In this document: one piece after another, positions 21,595 to 33,015 of the stretch
Numbering within the stretch: position 1 is the first letter of the stretch
How the letters are laid out: every line of letters begins with the position of its first letter
Assembly (NCBI GenBank): GCA_025602915.1
Contig: JAHLJZ010000060.1
Location: forward strand, 1 to 64,000
Direction of reading: 5' to 3'
Length of the DNA stretch: 64,000 nt
Source: Paraphysoderma sedebokerense
Taxonomy: Eukaryota; Blastocladiomycota; Physodermatomycetes; Physodermatales; Physodermataceae
The notes under the pieces: model-generated
Seen by the model: only the letters and a program-made list of their open reading frames with translations
Told to the model about the DNA's origin: nothing
The model's database searches: none
Translations under genes and position numbers: made by a program

Positions 21595-24500
21595 ATGGCA
21601 GATCAAGATCCTCTGCTCTCCATCACAAACGATACAACTTCCCTGCTATCCCCGTTCTTAACCAAAACTCCGCTATCTCATAAACTTCTTTCGAAACCAC
21701 CCTTCCGTTACCTCCATGACATCATCATTGAGATTATCACTTCAACGGGATATCAAACTGACTTGTTTAGTGAGACCGAGATGAACAGCGAGAATGTGAA
21801 AGCGAAAGAAGACAAATTAAAATGGTTGGACAAAGTGGTGGCTGTTGTTGGTGGGTTTCCTCAGACGTTCCCTCAATCAATTATATGAACCAGATCAAAC
21901 TATTCTTTATCCTCACAATTAATGAAATATCAACGATTTTACCATGTCATATCGCTTGGCATACATTGACAACGGATTGTGGTGGCTAATTCTCTTTCTC
22001 ATTTGCTAGCCAAATCCACCAACGACCAGGTCAAAGCCAAACCATCTAAAATTATAGCAGGATTAGAGCCCGAAGAGACAAACAAGCTGTTGCAACTGTT
22101 TGCGCAATGTGTACATGAATTCGTGAAATCATCTGTATGTTATCTTTTCCCATCTGGCTACTCTTTGCCTGTTCTGGCATACCCGTATTGTCTGCTGCAA
22201 GGTCTTAAATTGTGTCGTTGCCATATAGATGGTGGATCTCAAGAGATTGAAGTGTGAATAATAATATATTTGCCTTTCTTATCATGCTTCTAAACAGGGA
22301 TCGCGAAAAGTACAGTCAACAGATACACCCGCGGCAAACCTTTCCTCCACCGCCCATTCAATGCGAGAAGAAACAAGTAAGGAAAAAGAAGATAAGAAAG
22401 ATGTTGCTGATCCAGAAGTCAGAGGAAATGTGGCTAGCGCAAAAGTGAGGGATCAAGAGAAACTTAAACCCGGTTTGTTCGTCGTTGTTATTTTATTGTA
22501 CGAGTTATTCATTCGTCGGGCGTAATAAGAGGACCCTTTTGTGGCTTTCCTACGTCGAGAATGCACTACTATCTGGTTATCAGGTCTGGTGACATCCCGC
22601 TAACAGATGATTTTAGAAAGCGACAAAGATTCAGAAAAACAGAAACGTTCAGGATCCAAGTCTGCTAAATCGGGTAAAGACACCGGAAAGCAGAAGGAAC
22701 GAGGGAAAGATTCAAGTAAAGTAAAGTCAAGCTCAAAATCTAGAAGCACAGAAGGCGAAAAAGCCCGAGGTAAAATGTCTTTCCCTTCACAATTCTACTA
22801 CAAGTCATGTTTCCCTCAATAACCTTGTGGTCCGCACTCAGAGTCGAAGGATATATCGAAACGTTCTTCTTCCTCCTTGAAGGAAAAGGAAAAGGAAAAA
22901 GACCGATCGAAACGAAAGGATAAGTCGTCCGAGGAGGATGGCAAACAAAGGAAAAAACGAGATACCGACGATCGGGAAAAACTAGACAAAGAACGTGATC
23001 GCCGAGACGGAAGAGAACGTGAGAGGGAAAATGCCGCGAGCGCCAAGAGCGACACTAGGCGAAGTGCTGAAGTATTAGATGGGGGAATCGACGATGGCGA
23101 GTATTTTTGATTCAAATTGCTTTCGATGGTTCTAGATGCCTTAATGCTTGTCGTTCGATTCATTGTTCTTTTGGGATATCAATTAACAATCCTTTTCTCG
23201 TACAGAGTCGTTGTCACTCGGCGTTGGCCAATCTCAGGAAATAATACAGAGTAATCAGGATGTTGCGTCTTCATTAATTGCATTGAGTGAGAATATTCCG
23301 AAAGACCCCGAGGAGAATCGTAAAGCGATCAGCGAGGAGGAATATAGGAACGAAAAAGCCAAGTATGATCCTGAGCCTGGTACTTATCAATATATCCCTC
23401 AAGCCGTTTTTGTCATTCAGCTAACACAGTCACAGGTTCGCTGACCACTTCAAAGTTGGACATTCATGAACGAAAACCACCTTTAGGTTCTTCAACGTCG
23501 GCATCAATACTTACCTCCGAGTCGACGAGAAGACCAGCGAGACCTTCAACGGCGAGGGCACCACCTCCAAGGATTCGCAGCGCCAGAGTCGTAGATTTCG
23601 AAAATGATGCTAGGTTCGATATTTCTTCTCGCTCATTTTCGCTTGATCCGAAGATTCATCCAATCGTCGCTCTTCTTATTAATGTCAAAATGCATTTTCA
23701 CAGGTACCAAGCTTCACAACCACAAATCATAACCGACATTCGTGCCGGCCAGAACATGGACGAGGACGACAATGACGATCAGTATGTCGTGATGGCGCCA
23801 GAGTCAAACCAGAATACCATTCCTGCAGTAGGAAGAAACTCGAGTGCCACAAACAATGAGAACGACGGACAGCATGGTAAGATGTGTTAATGAAGTCAGC
23901 CATTAGCCGCGACAACTCTGACAGTTAAATCAAGGCATGCTCGTTCGAAAAATGCTCGAAGTAAAAAAAGAACTCACTGAAAACACCACTGGCAGTGATT
24001 CTCGGCCGTCAAATATTCATCAATCACGAGAAATGGAAAAAGATGCTGCCAAGAAAGAGGCAAGTGAAACCTTTTACTTTCCCCTATCCTTGATTCTTAT
24101 CATTTTCCTTATTCCTAACTCAAATGTGTCAATGTTGAATATCAATTCATCTCCACAGATCGAGTCTCTTCGAACGCATATCCAGTCATTATGTCAACAT
24201 ACTAATCCCTTAGGCAAGATAATGGATTACTTGGCGGAGGATATGGATTCCATGACCAAAGAGTTAGAAAGCTGGAAAAAAGAAAATCAAAGATTAAAGG
24301 GCCTAGTAGAAGTAGAGACGAGGTAGGACAGGATAGATCTTTATTCCTTCATTGCATAGATTTATTGATTCTCGTCGATTTCGTGTACTCTTGTTGCCGT
24401 GAACCACTGCCTATATCTCAAACTTAACTGATTCCTTATTGTGACAACCGCAAAATACAGAGCTACGGAGGATACGTTGTCCATTCTACAAAATCAGCTG

Positions 24501-24728
24501 AAGGAGTTGGAAATTTCCATTTCAGAACAGGTGAATCATTCGGTTAAATTTGTTACATCACGCAATACAAATTTGGGATTAACCTGACTATTTTTACAAA
24601 AACAACACGCTAATCAATCTCTACTTTTTTGACCAAAGCGTAACAAAATAAGCGAGAAAAAGTCAAAAGTACTGGAGAATGAAGAGAAAATATTCAAAAT
24701 GGTAGCTACGATCGCGGAAAGTCGTTAG
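21595..24728 (+). CDS. IFT54: Intraflagellar transport protein IFT54 (TRAF3IP1/MIP-T3)
   Basis: The start at 21595 gives a calponin-homology-like N-terminal domain with KLLSKPPFRYLHDIIIEII, then EMNSENVKAKEDKL, then KPSKIIAGLEPEETNKLLQL; exons 21595-21850 and 22010-22134 cover it. Exons at about 22299-23110 encode a long Lys/Glu/Asp-rich linker (KEKEKEKDRSKRKD). The C-terminal coiled coil carries the family block NPLGKIMDYLAEDMDSMTKE and ends KISEKKSKVLENEEKIFKMV. IFT54 is an IFT-B peripheral subunit that binds tubulin through its N-terminal domain and IFT20 through its coiled coil. This is the second flagellar gene on this strand within 12 kb. Joins inside the low-complexity linker are the least certain part. 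Confidence 0.92.
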
Positions 24729-25044
24729 TTTTGAAACTCGATTGATTATGAAAGCAACGTATGAAGCGGTGGGGAAAACGGATAAAGTGAATAGTTAGAC
24801 AAACATAATTATTATTTGTGTTCAAGAAGTGACTGGTTTCGATGGTGGACGAAGTAATGGTGGTGTAATCATTGTAGATAGTGACACTCGAGTGTTGATG
24901 CGAAATATATTCGACGATAAAATTTCCTATTGCAAACTAGTGTGTTGTTGTTTTTGATCAGTTAAGATATAAAATTTGGCAAAAAAGAGAAAATGAGAGA
25001 AATTAAATGGATATAAAAAAAGGATAAGCAGAGAAAAGAAAAAA

Positions 25045-25116
25045 TAGCGTCGACTGGTTTCGATCCAGTGACCTTAGGGTTATGAGCCCTACGAACTTCC
25101 ACTGTTCCACGACGCT
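25045..25116 (-). tRNA. Elongator tRNA-Met (CAU), intronless
   Basis: On minus, 72 nt fold as a cloverleaf. The acceptor pairs AGCGTCG with CGACGCT (seven pairs), with A as discriminator. The anticodon arm TAGGG-CTCATAA-CCCTA gives anticodon CAU, and the T arm is ACTGG-ATCGAAA-CCAGT. An A-box-like TGGAACAGTGG and a B-box-like GGATCGAAACC are present. A TTTT tract follows the 3' end as Pol III terminator. No intron and no encoded CCA. The initiator form is less likely because the acceptor does not open with the usual A-U pair and the anticodon stem lacks the three G-C pairs of initiators. Confidence 0.95.
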
Positions 25117-25552
25117 GATGTTCAAAGATTGCTAAAAACTATATATGACGTTACAAGTTCACTTTAAACGTAGATTCCTCACTTCCACACTGTATACAAT
25201 TTATTTCATTGCTTGATATACCAGCCGTCTCAAGGGAGCTTCAACTACAGTAACAGTAGGCCACAGTCGGGTGCACCGAACTATGTAATGAATTCATGGA
25301 CTGGGTATTGCTGACTGCTGAATACATTCCGATCTCGCACTTAGTAGTAGCGTCGACATAAATTTGTCATCTCCCGATTTTGCATATACCAATGCGATTA
25401 TGCATCTAAATTACAAATTCTAGAATGTTTCTACAATGTTCCTTCAACGACGACGAGTCACGACTCACGTCATTATTATTTAGTCATAAATCTCATGATC
25501 TGGGACTTGGATCGAACGAAAAATGGCGGATTTGGAAGATTGGATCACGTCA

Positions 25553-25586
25553 AGACTCTAGACTCTAGAGAGGTAGAATCTAGAGA
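25553..25586. repeat. TCTAGA-rich short repeat
   Basis: Three CTAGA/TCTAG cores occur in 34 bp, forming overlapping direct and inverted repeats. No gene is nearby. Confidence 0.5.
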
Positions 25587-26306
25587 CGATCTTAGTAAGA
25601 CCGAAGTGTTAAGTCATGGAACTGTGGAAGGTACAGTTTGATCACAAATCATGAGATCTCGGGTGACTGGTGAGAGGATCTCAGAATGGTAGTTGGAGTA
25701 ATGGGTTGGGGATTCCGATGATTCCCGGAAAGTCAGTTAATCAAATGAAGGATCAGTGGAGTGTAATGAAAATTTTCATTTCATTTAGAATTAGAAAAAG
25801 TAGGGGGAATTTCTAGTTTAATTACGTTCGATTTAATTTAATGGAGCGGAGAGGCGGATTCGATGAAAAACTTTTTTGTCATTGTCACACGTTCCGGCGC
25901 CCTCAGGAGTTAGGAGTATGTACCATTGAGCGTGCACTGATTTTGGACCGAATTAGAGTAAAATACACTGCTACGGAAAGCAATACGTTTTGGGGGCAAG
26001 AATGGATGATGGAAAAGTGACGTAAACGTGTTTTGGGTTTTGGGCTAGAAGCTTTGAGGTGAGTGCAAGAGGTGGGGGCAAGGGTGTCAATTTTTGAAAC
26101 ACAAATTAAAGAGTTGATTGTGGAATGTTCATTTAGTTCATTTAGTGCACATTTGGGCGAAATCGCAAGACAAAGGGATGCAATTAATATAGGTCGATTT
26201 TGGCGGGACTTGAATCAGCGGTGAATGGAGGGAGTGATGGCACAGGAGATGGCGAGTGTCCAGTGATTGTTCCTTGTCTGCAGTTTGTAATGGTATTAAT
26301 AAACTA

Positions 26307-26338
26307 GGTTCACTGGTTCACTGGTTCACAGGTTCACC
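26307..26338 (+). repeat. 8-bp tandem repeat (GTTCACTG), four units
   Basis: Four near-perfect copies of GTTCACTG, the third and fourth with one or two changes. It lies about 480 bp upstream of the TATA box of the Ecl1-like gene. Confidence 0.7.
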
Positions 26339-26789
26339 TGGGGGAATCCGCACGCTGGATGGCGAGAGCATTTCGCGCAGATTCGTGACGGGACGCGTCG
26401 CCCATTGGCTGAGGGGACAGAGAAGCGGTACTGTCGGTTACGTAACGTTTTGGGCAAATTCGTTTTGTCTGCTGGGAGGAGTTTGGTGACGGCGACTGTT
26501 GGCCATTGGTGCTGTGGAGATGAGCGATGCCGCAAGCGAGTATGGGGATGAGTGGAGTGGAGTAAGGCAGTATTCTTCTTGTGTATTGTCGATGTCCTCG
26601 ATGCTGCCGGGCAGCCAAGGGGGGCGGGGCGTCATTGGCAATTTGGCAGCAATTTGTCGCTGGCATTCTCGCGGGAGATTGCGGAACGTGCTGGACTCGA
26701 GTTCCTCTGTTGCGTCATTTGGCAGAATGCGTTTTTAGCATCGCAGAACAAGGAGTCATCGTAAGAGGAGTCATTGCAATTTGATCGGG

Positions 26790-26797
26790 TATATAAA
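26790..26797 (+). promoter_or_regulatory. TATA box of the Ecl1-like gene
   Basis: TATATAAA lies 191 bp before the ATG at 26981, in a region with several CCAAT-type sites upstream. Confidence 0.55.
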
Positions 26798-26980
26798 CTG
26801 CCCTCCCTCCTGCCCTCGCCGTCGATATCACTCTCAGAAAGCAAGTAATATAACTCTCTTCTTGACTCAAGACCTAGTCTAGTCCCAAGAGTCCATAAAT
26901 CCCTCAACCCCCACGATAAACTATACCAAATCTATATCTCCCGTTCCTCGTGTGTAGAATTACCAGAAAAAGCATCCATT

Positions 26981-27731
26981 ATGAACGACGATTGGTGTCT
27001 CGTTTGCGATAAAGCAACTTCGGTATGTATTCATTGCTTACTTTCTGTCTTTGCGAGTTGTGCAAAAAATTATCCCTGCTACTTTTGGAAATCTTGGAGT
27101 GTGAGGGATTTCTCCGTTGATCCGCTAGTTACCAAATTCTCGGCTGCTTGGCCTGCTCATTGAACATGATCCAACTGACAATTCCAATTTCTTTCTATAT
27201 TTTTCTCTTTATATTTTCCCTATCTTGAATAAAATATAAACTCAGGGCTCTGTATGGTGCTCCGTCCTTTGCCAAAGAGTGGATATTTCTCGGTCAATAC
27301 AAAATCTCCCATCTTGTAACGGCGGATCATCGGCATCAGCTTCAAACTTATCCTTTCCTCCATTACGATCAACCTACTTTGTGCCGACATCCTCTATATT
27401 CAACTACTCTTCCTCCCCTTCTTCTAATTCCTGTCATTCAGAATCATCCTCTGCCAATTCGTCCCCTAATACATCGCCTACTCTCTTCCCTAGCAACATT
27501 CCTTCTGCCATACCGTCATCCTTATTGCTGGAACCCAGTGATAACAATTCAGCCAAAATGAATTCCTCATCTTATCAGTCGATACCGTACCACTTTCAGC
27601 ATCCAACGTCGGGTATCCCGTCAGCTCATTCGGATAGCGTCGAAGAAAATACACGACAGAATGGATTTTACAGTCATAAAAGTTCGAGTAAAAGGAGTCG
27701 GAGTAGAGGAACTGCGAAATTCTTCATATAG
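26981..27731 (+). CDS. Ecl1-family (extender of chronological lifespan) zinc-binding protein
   Basis: Two exons, 26981-27022 and 27246-27731, phase 0, 175 residues. The N-terminus WCLVCDKATSGSVWCSVLCQ gives a C-x2-C ... C-x3-C zinc-binding set split exactly by the intron. This matches the Ecl1/Ecl2/Ecl3 family, known from fungi, whose members extend chronological lifespan and respond to nutrient and metal limitation. The remaining 140 residues are Ser/Asn/Pro-rich and probably disordered, ending in a basic SSSKRSRSRGTAK tail. The family is short and low in information outside the Cys core, so the assignment rests on the Cys pattern, size and composition. If right, it is one of the better markers for a fungal host. 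Confidence 0.72.
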
Positions 27732-28536
27732 TGCGACACTCTGTTAAGCATATTCTTGTAGATAAAATGATCAAGATCATCATTTATTGCATATAATTAT
27801 GCCGACACAGGCGCTGTATATTTCCGAAAGAAAAAGTCTCAATAAACATTTCGCAAAGCAACTCCAGTTACAGGTAGTTTGAATTCCAAGGATTCATCTT
27901 TTCTTATGCCATCGGCTCACAAGAGGCAAATTATCAAAAGAGGAGGCGGTACCTGTCTCGTCCAAATCAATCTGAGCGTATAACTGAAACTTTAGAGTCA
28001 TTCAACACATCTGACATTGGTGCGGCTCTCATCCGATTCACTCGGACAATTTGATGATGCACATTTAGCTGTGAATGAAGTCATCATGACAATAACATGC
28101 ACAAAACCTAAAGTTCTATATCTTAACTTCAGCAGTAACCATTTAACAATAGACGGGCGCAGCGCCGCCGCACTTCTTATTTACGTTGCTTTACCAGTCC
28201 CACCGTTCGTGTCAGACCAGCATGAAGGCATTCCGATCCGTCGCATCGCAACGGAAAACTTTAATGTAAAGTCTAACAAGTTGCGAGGGAGAAAGACTGA
28301 CTCTCGCACAATCCGCAGGTCAGCGTTGCGAAATGTTTTTCCATCGACTCGTCAGTGGCCACTTCCAACTAGAGCTGACAGGGGTCAAGGAGAGTCACTA
28401 TGGGTTCCTAGACTGTTATAAAAGATGGGATATCCATACCCACCTTTTCTTCGTGCCTCTTTCCTAGATATTTCATCTTTTTTTTGTGTATACTGCTCAA
28501 CGAATCCCTTTTTTCAACCGATATTTTCCACACATC
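27732..28536. other. Intergenic and promoter of Cys-rich gene 1
   Basis: Nothing supported except the TATA box listed separately. A 134-codon plus frame at 28017-28421 has no recognisable feature and overlaps the TATA region. Confidence 0.4.
28417..28424 (+). promoter_or_regulatory. TATA box of Cys-rich gene 1
   Basis: TATAAAAG, 120 bp before the ATG at 28537; the same element sits at a similar distance in the other family members. Confidence 0.65.
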
Positions 28537-29119
28537 ATGAAGTCTCTCTTCCTCCTACTCATCGCAATCCTTACAATCAGTGTCTCAGCTGTGCCGGCTG
28601 AACCACCAAAACAGCATCCCGGTGGTTCAGGATCACCCGATAGAGGTGTCGGAACTATTAAAGTCTGTGGAGCGGGTAAAGAGCAACACGGAGCGCTATG
28701 CTACGATAAGTGTCCCGACACACATTATCGTGTAGCATTGTGTACGTACCTTCTTCTTTTATTCAAACCCCGAAAATCAAAAGATATAAAATACTAACTT
28801 TTAAATTTAGCATGCTGGGAGAAATGTCGATCAGATGAAATAAACCATCCAGCTACTTGCTTCAAATCAATTATTAGCTGGCGTTGGAAGCACATGTACA
28901 CTTTGCATGGTTCACTCCCGGAGGCCTGCCCTTCCGATAGAGTTTTGGAAGACGGTTTATGTTATAAACCTTGCAAACCAGATCACAAAGGTAAGATTTC
29001 CAATCGTTCCTGCAAAATCTCCGCAAAGAGAAAATATATTATTCTTTTCTTTCCACTCACACCACCGTTGTCTTCTGTTCTTAGGCATCGGCACCTTGTG
29101 TCACTATACAGGCAAATAG
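28537..29119 (+). CDS. Secreted ten-cysteine protein, copy 1
   Basis: Exons 28537-28741, 28811-28990 and 29085-29119. The first about 19 residues (MKSLFLLLIAILTISVSAVP) form a clear signal peptide. The mature part has HPGGSGS...RGVGT and then ten cysteines spaced C-x10-C-x3-C-x10-C-x3-C-x10-C-x22-C-x10-C-x3-C-x10-C. Conserved words around the cysteines are GALCY, CWEKC, ATCF, GLCYKPC and a short last exon GIGTLC. Four Cys at each end follow the same C-x10-C-x3-C-x10-C rule, so the protein looks internally duplicated. An even Cys number and an export signal suggest a disulfide-bonded extracellular protein. I do not recognise a named family or function. Copies 1 and 2 share an extra intron before the fourth Cys. 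Confidence 0.85.
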
Positions 29120-30050
29120 CCGCAAAGCAAAATAATCAACCTAGATTCATGTATCAAATAAACTTTAATTTTGTACACAATAAATTCTATTCTAATTAAT
29201 CTTCAAGTTTCAGTCTATATCATAACTACCAAATGCACCCATACGACGAATTAGATTAAGTTTTTGTCCGGCTGATACAAACATTGTATTTGCCATTCGT
29301 CCACTTCATACTACGTACAGCACTGTATCAGACATAAATGGTCATTTATTTTGAAACATTTCTACTCGATTTGCCAAATGTTATAGAAGAAATGTGATTT
29401 TTTTAGTGCTCGTATACCTGTCTTAGAGGATGAATTCCACGGTGATAGTAATGAATGACACAACATAACATCAATATTGTTTCGCACAGCATCTTGATCA
29501 GTTATCATTTGACCGGCAACATAATGGAGCAGATTAGCGGTTATAATTTTTCCGAGAAAGTAACCGTTAATATCCAATATTGATAACACAATAGAAAAAA
29601 CTGCTGATCGATAACTTGTGACGTTTAAGGTGGACTGCATTGTTTTTGTCAATCAAACGAAATACCAATTACAGTTCCAAGAAGCTCTATGCGTCGCGTT
29701 AAATGGCCGCGTGAGTATTCTTTACTTCGTGACTCAATTAAATATTTTCGTTTCAAGATAGTCTATTTTCAGCTTTCATTTGTAGCGGAACCATTTATAG
29801 AAATTCACTGTGAAATTGTATTGGTGAAAGTTGCATCCGTAGGAAGATTTCTTTCTTTCTTGATGAACCGTCGCGAAGGCTAATCATACCGAAAATGATT
29901 CATGGGTGCACCTCAGGAAATTTATGGGGTATAAAAGAAAGTGACATCCATCCGTTTTATTTCATCAAGCCTTTTCTGGTACTTTGATTTATTCAAACAA
30001 ATATTTCTCAACCCGACACTTTAAACACAACAATCCAAACATCCGTAAAA
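29120..30050. other. Intergenic between Cys-rich genes 1 and 2
   Basis: About 930 bp; AATAAA-like signal at 29158 and the TATA box of copy 2. Two short frames (29362-29652 minus, 29689-29883 plus) are not supported. Confidence 0.4.
29930..29937 (+). promoter_or_regulatory. TATA box of Cys-rich gene 2
   Basis: TATAAAAG preceded by GGGG, 121 bp before the ATG at 30051. Confidence 0.65.
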
Positions 30051-30594
30051 ATGAATCACATTATTCTTTTACTCGTTGCTGTCCTCGCCGTCGCCGCTTC
30101 AGCTTTACCACAAGAACCCCAACATCCCGGTGGTTCTGGATCTTACGATAGAGGTGTAGGAACTTTAAAAGTCTGTGGAGAGGGTAAAGAGAAACATGGA
30201 GCGCTTTGCTACGATTTTTGTCCCGAGACACATTATCGTGTAGGATTGAGTATGTCCTATTTTCATTCAAGCTCCAAAATCTAATGGCAATAAAATACTT
30301 ACCTCCAATTTTTAGATTGCTGGGAAAAATGTCACTCAGACGAAAAAGACCATGGGGCCACTTGCTTCAAATCGATCATCAGTTTCCGTTGGAAGAAAAC
30401 TTATACCTTGCATGGTTCACTTCCAGAAGCCTGCGCTTCCGACAGAGTCTTGGAAGACGGATTATGCTATATTCCTTGTAAACCAGGTTATAAAGGTAAA
30501 TTTTCAATAGATTGATCAGAATACACAACAAATCCATTAACACCTGCTTTGCTTTTTAATTGCAGGCATCGGTACTTTATGTCACTTCCAATAA
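30051..30594 (+). CDS. Secreted ten-cysteine protein, copy 2
   Basis: Exons 30051-30249, 30316-30495 and 30566-30594, the same structure as copy 1 and about 1.5 kb downstream in the same direction. Signal peptide MNHIILLLVAVLAVAASALP, then the HPGGSGS...RGVGT lead and ten cysteines with the copy-1 spacing (C-x22-C middle loop with TLHGSLPEAC). The last exon is very short (29 bp, GIGTLCHFQ). It is closer to copy 1 than to the minus-strand members, so 1 and 2 probably arose by their own tandem duplication. Confidence 0.85.
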
Positions 30595-31288
30595 ACTCGA
30601 GCAACAGTATCAACATCACGTTTACGTGAATGGATCTAGATGTTACTGTATAAATATTAGCATTTTACAGGCAATTTCGATTGCATATTTATTATATACT
30701 TGTTCCAAATACCTTTCCTTTTTCTTGAATCTGTATTATGATATGTTCATACGAATGTTATAAAAACAATCCAATACATCCGGTTGATCAATTCCAAATA
30801 CGGTGCTGTTAACTATGTGCAGCTTTGCCAAACCAAAATTGATAACACATCAGTTTTAAGGGATTTTTCCTTTCCTAATTTTCATATTTTATTCTCATGT
30901 TTTCGTTCAGGATTATTTGTACATTCATCAGATTGAAACGATTTATCGAATGAATTCATTGTTCGAACTGGGGTTAGTGAAATCTCAATCAATAGCCATC
31001 GGCTTTGCCGACATGTTAACATTAGTCGATTTATCTTTAGAGCAGCAGTATTTTATGTTCACAATTTTGCAATTTGCTATGTTGAGCGACACTATTAAAA
31101 AGAATTCCATTCGATAGAGTTGTAATAGTAAAGTAATCCTTCGCTTGCTTAAGGATGCAACTTATGCGAGTTTAAGTAGATGGAATTTATTCTAATATAA
31201 ATATACAATATTCGTCATTTATTAAGTTAACTGTATGTTTCTATATCTTATGGTATGTTTCAAACATCCTTCAATTCTCAACATCTTA
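30595..31288. other. Intergenic between convergent Cys-rich genes 2 and 3
   Basis: AT-rich, about 690 bp, 3' flanks of two convergent genes. This is where the family changes orientation. No inverted repeat or element remnant noticed. Confidence 0.4.
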
Positions 31289-31810
31289 TTAAAACCCAAC
31301 GTAGTAGCAAATCGGACCAACGCCTGATGAGCAAAAGGCTTCGTTAGTAACCAGGCATTTTGAAGGAAAAAAATTAAAAGTGTTCATCTAATTACCTTTA
31401 TATCCCTGTTTGCATGGTGTATAGCATAAAGCCTGATGCGGCTCTTTGCCGTCGGGACATCCCTTTGGTACTCTACCACCTCCACGACCGTGACTTTTCT
31501 TGAAACGCCATTTGATGATCGAGCGGAAACAAGTAGCACCATGATCTTTTTCATCTGATTTGCATTTTTCCCAGCAAACAGGTCCGACACCGTTATAAGC
31601 AGGATCGCAATTACGATAACATAGCGCACCATCTTTTTCTTCGTTCTCGCCGCAGACATTTTGGGGTGTACCGACTCCACGACCGTAATAAGATTTTCCG
31701 GGGTGTTCTGGATTTTCTGGGGCTGGGTTATTCTGTGGATTCGCGATCAACACACCGGCCAAAGATATGACAACAAGGAAAACCAGATTGACGGCGAGAA
31801 ATTTTTGCAT
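31289..31810 (-). CDS. Secreted ten-cysteine protein, copy 3
   Basis: Two exons on minus, 31810-31396 and 31323-31289. Signal peptide at 1-23 (hydrophobic VFLVVISLAGVLI). Mature chain: PEHPGKSYYGRGVGT, then ten cysteines in C-x10-C-x3-C-x10-C-x3-C-x10-C-x23-C-x10-C-x3-C-x10-C spacing with GVGPVCWEKC, GATCFRSI, and KKSHGRGGG in the long loop. Unlike copies 1 and 2, it has no intron before the fourth Cys and keeps only the intron before the last Cys. Intact and probably functional. Confidence 0.86.
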
Positions 31811-32534
31811 GTTTGATTGTAAAGGTAATCTAGGATATTAGGTTCTGTTACGGAAAATCATTTAGGAAGGCCGGGTATTTATAATAAATGAAATGGTTAC
31901 AACAATCAAGCAACGGATTTCAACAAGGGTGATTGATTTTTAAGAGGGTAAACGAATCAACGCGTTCAGACCTGTTTGAAATTTTGTCAATTTGCGATGC
32001 GGTAGACATGCACGTCAAGGACAGAAGCGGAACACCACAAAGGCTTAAAGGCGGATGTTTCAAAATTAATGTGTATGTCATAACGTCGAATATTATACAT
32101 AATAAATGCGTCGCACAGGATGGTCTGTATCCAACAAGAACACCTAATCTGCAACGAAGTTTTGACCTCAAAGCACCCTCACATCGACCTCCATAAACCA
32201 GACAGTAAAACCTCGAAGCAACGCAGCCGGCAACGTAATGATTCAAATCAATGTTGATGTTGAATTCAATTTGAGACTGTGTTCCTTTATTGGAATGTGC
32301 GCGATTAGAAGATAGATGACTGGTGGGTGTGCAAGAACCATGGAACCGCAATCTAAATCGTAATGTATTCTTCTCCCAATATAAATGAAATCTTTACTGC
32401 ACTGAAAGTATATTTGTATATTTAAGATAGTATTCAACAAACGCTAGATACATTTTTTCTATGTGTCTCTATTTAATAATGATAGTGGTTAAACACCAAA
32501 ACGAATTTTACACCCTGAAGAGCAGGGATTGAGT
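31811..32534. other. Promoter of copy 3 and 3' flank of copy 4
   Basis: About 720 bp. Includes the copy-3 TATA box; overlapping frames at 31920-32440 on both strands are not supported. Confidence 0.4.
31876..31883 (-). promoter_or_regulatory. TATA box of Cys-rich gene 3
   Basis: TATAAATA followed by C on minus, 73 bp before the start codon at 31810. Confidence 0.6.
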
Positions 32535-33015
32535 TTATCGGGAGCCGACGTAATGGCACATGGGACCAACACCTAATAGTTGAAGCGGAAAAAGTTAATA
32601 TTTGAACAAAGCAATTAACTTGAGCTTAGGTTAAGATATTTTACCTTTGTAACCAGGTTTGCAAGGATCGTAACATAATCCTGCATCGAGTTCCTTTCCT
32701 GCTGGGCAAGAGTTTGGTGCATGACCAGCACCACGACCTTTTGATTTTTTCCAATGCCAGTTGACAATAGAACGGAAACAGGTAGCACCATCATCTCTTT
32801 CATCGGATTCGCAAGACCGTAAAATCCGGGTTCGCATTTAGTGTAGCATAAGGCACCGGCTCTTTCTTCGTTTTCCTTTCTTCGTTTTCACCACATTGAT
32901 CTGGAGTTGTTCCCACTCCACGACCGTATCCTTCTTCCGGTCTTTGTGGTTGAGGGGAGCCAAGAACTCCAACTGCGAGAACAGCAACGAGAAGGAAGGT
33001 AATGTTGAGTCTCAT
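32535..33015 (-). pseudogene. Secreted ten-cysteine family, copy 4 (frame disrupted)
   Basis: Signal peptide MRLNITFLLVAVLAVGVLGS, the lead GYGRGVGT and first Cys are present. The C-terminal half (CESDERDDGATCF to GLCYDPCKPGYKG, then last exon GVGPMCHYVG) is also recognisable. Compared with intact copies 3 and 7, the stretch around cysteines 2-4 is rearranged, and the two halves are not in one reading frame as assembled. The product would be a short secreted peptide without the Cys pattern. Options are a pseudogene, a sequence error or an unusual splice form. Its 5' half is the start of the 1,736-bp tandem duplication. Confidence 0.6.

Larger units (their letters stand above)
25117..26980. 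other. Long intergenic region upstream of the Ecl1-like gene
   Basis: About 1.86 kb with no supported gene. It holds a TCTAGA-rich inverted/direct repeat at 25553-25586, an 8-bp tandem repeat at 26307-26338, three ATTGG (reverse CCAAT) sites at about 26403, 26503 and 26633, and a TATA box at 26790. Several short overlapping frames between 26250 and 26910 on both strands appear to be chance products of the more GC-rich stretch there. It looks like a large regulatory region or long 5' leader. Confidence 0.45.

Noticed and set aside
26256-26907. Several overlapping ORFs of 60-110 codons on both strands
   Set aside because: They reflect locally higher GC and few stop codons; none has consistent coding features and a promoter lies within them.
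28017-28421. 134-codon plus ORF upstream of Cys-rich gene 1
   Set aside because: No domain or signal, overlaps the TATA box of the next gene; likely chance.
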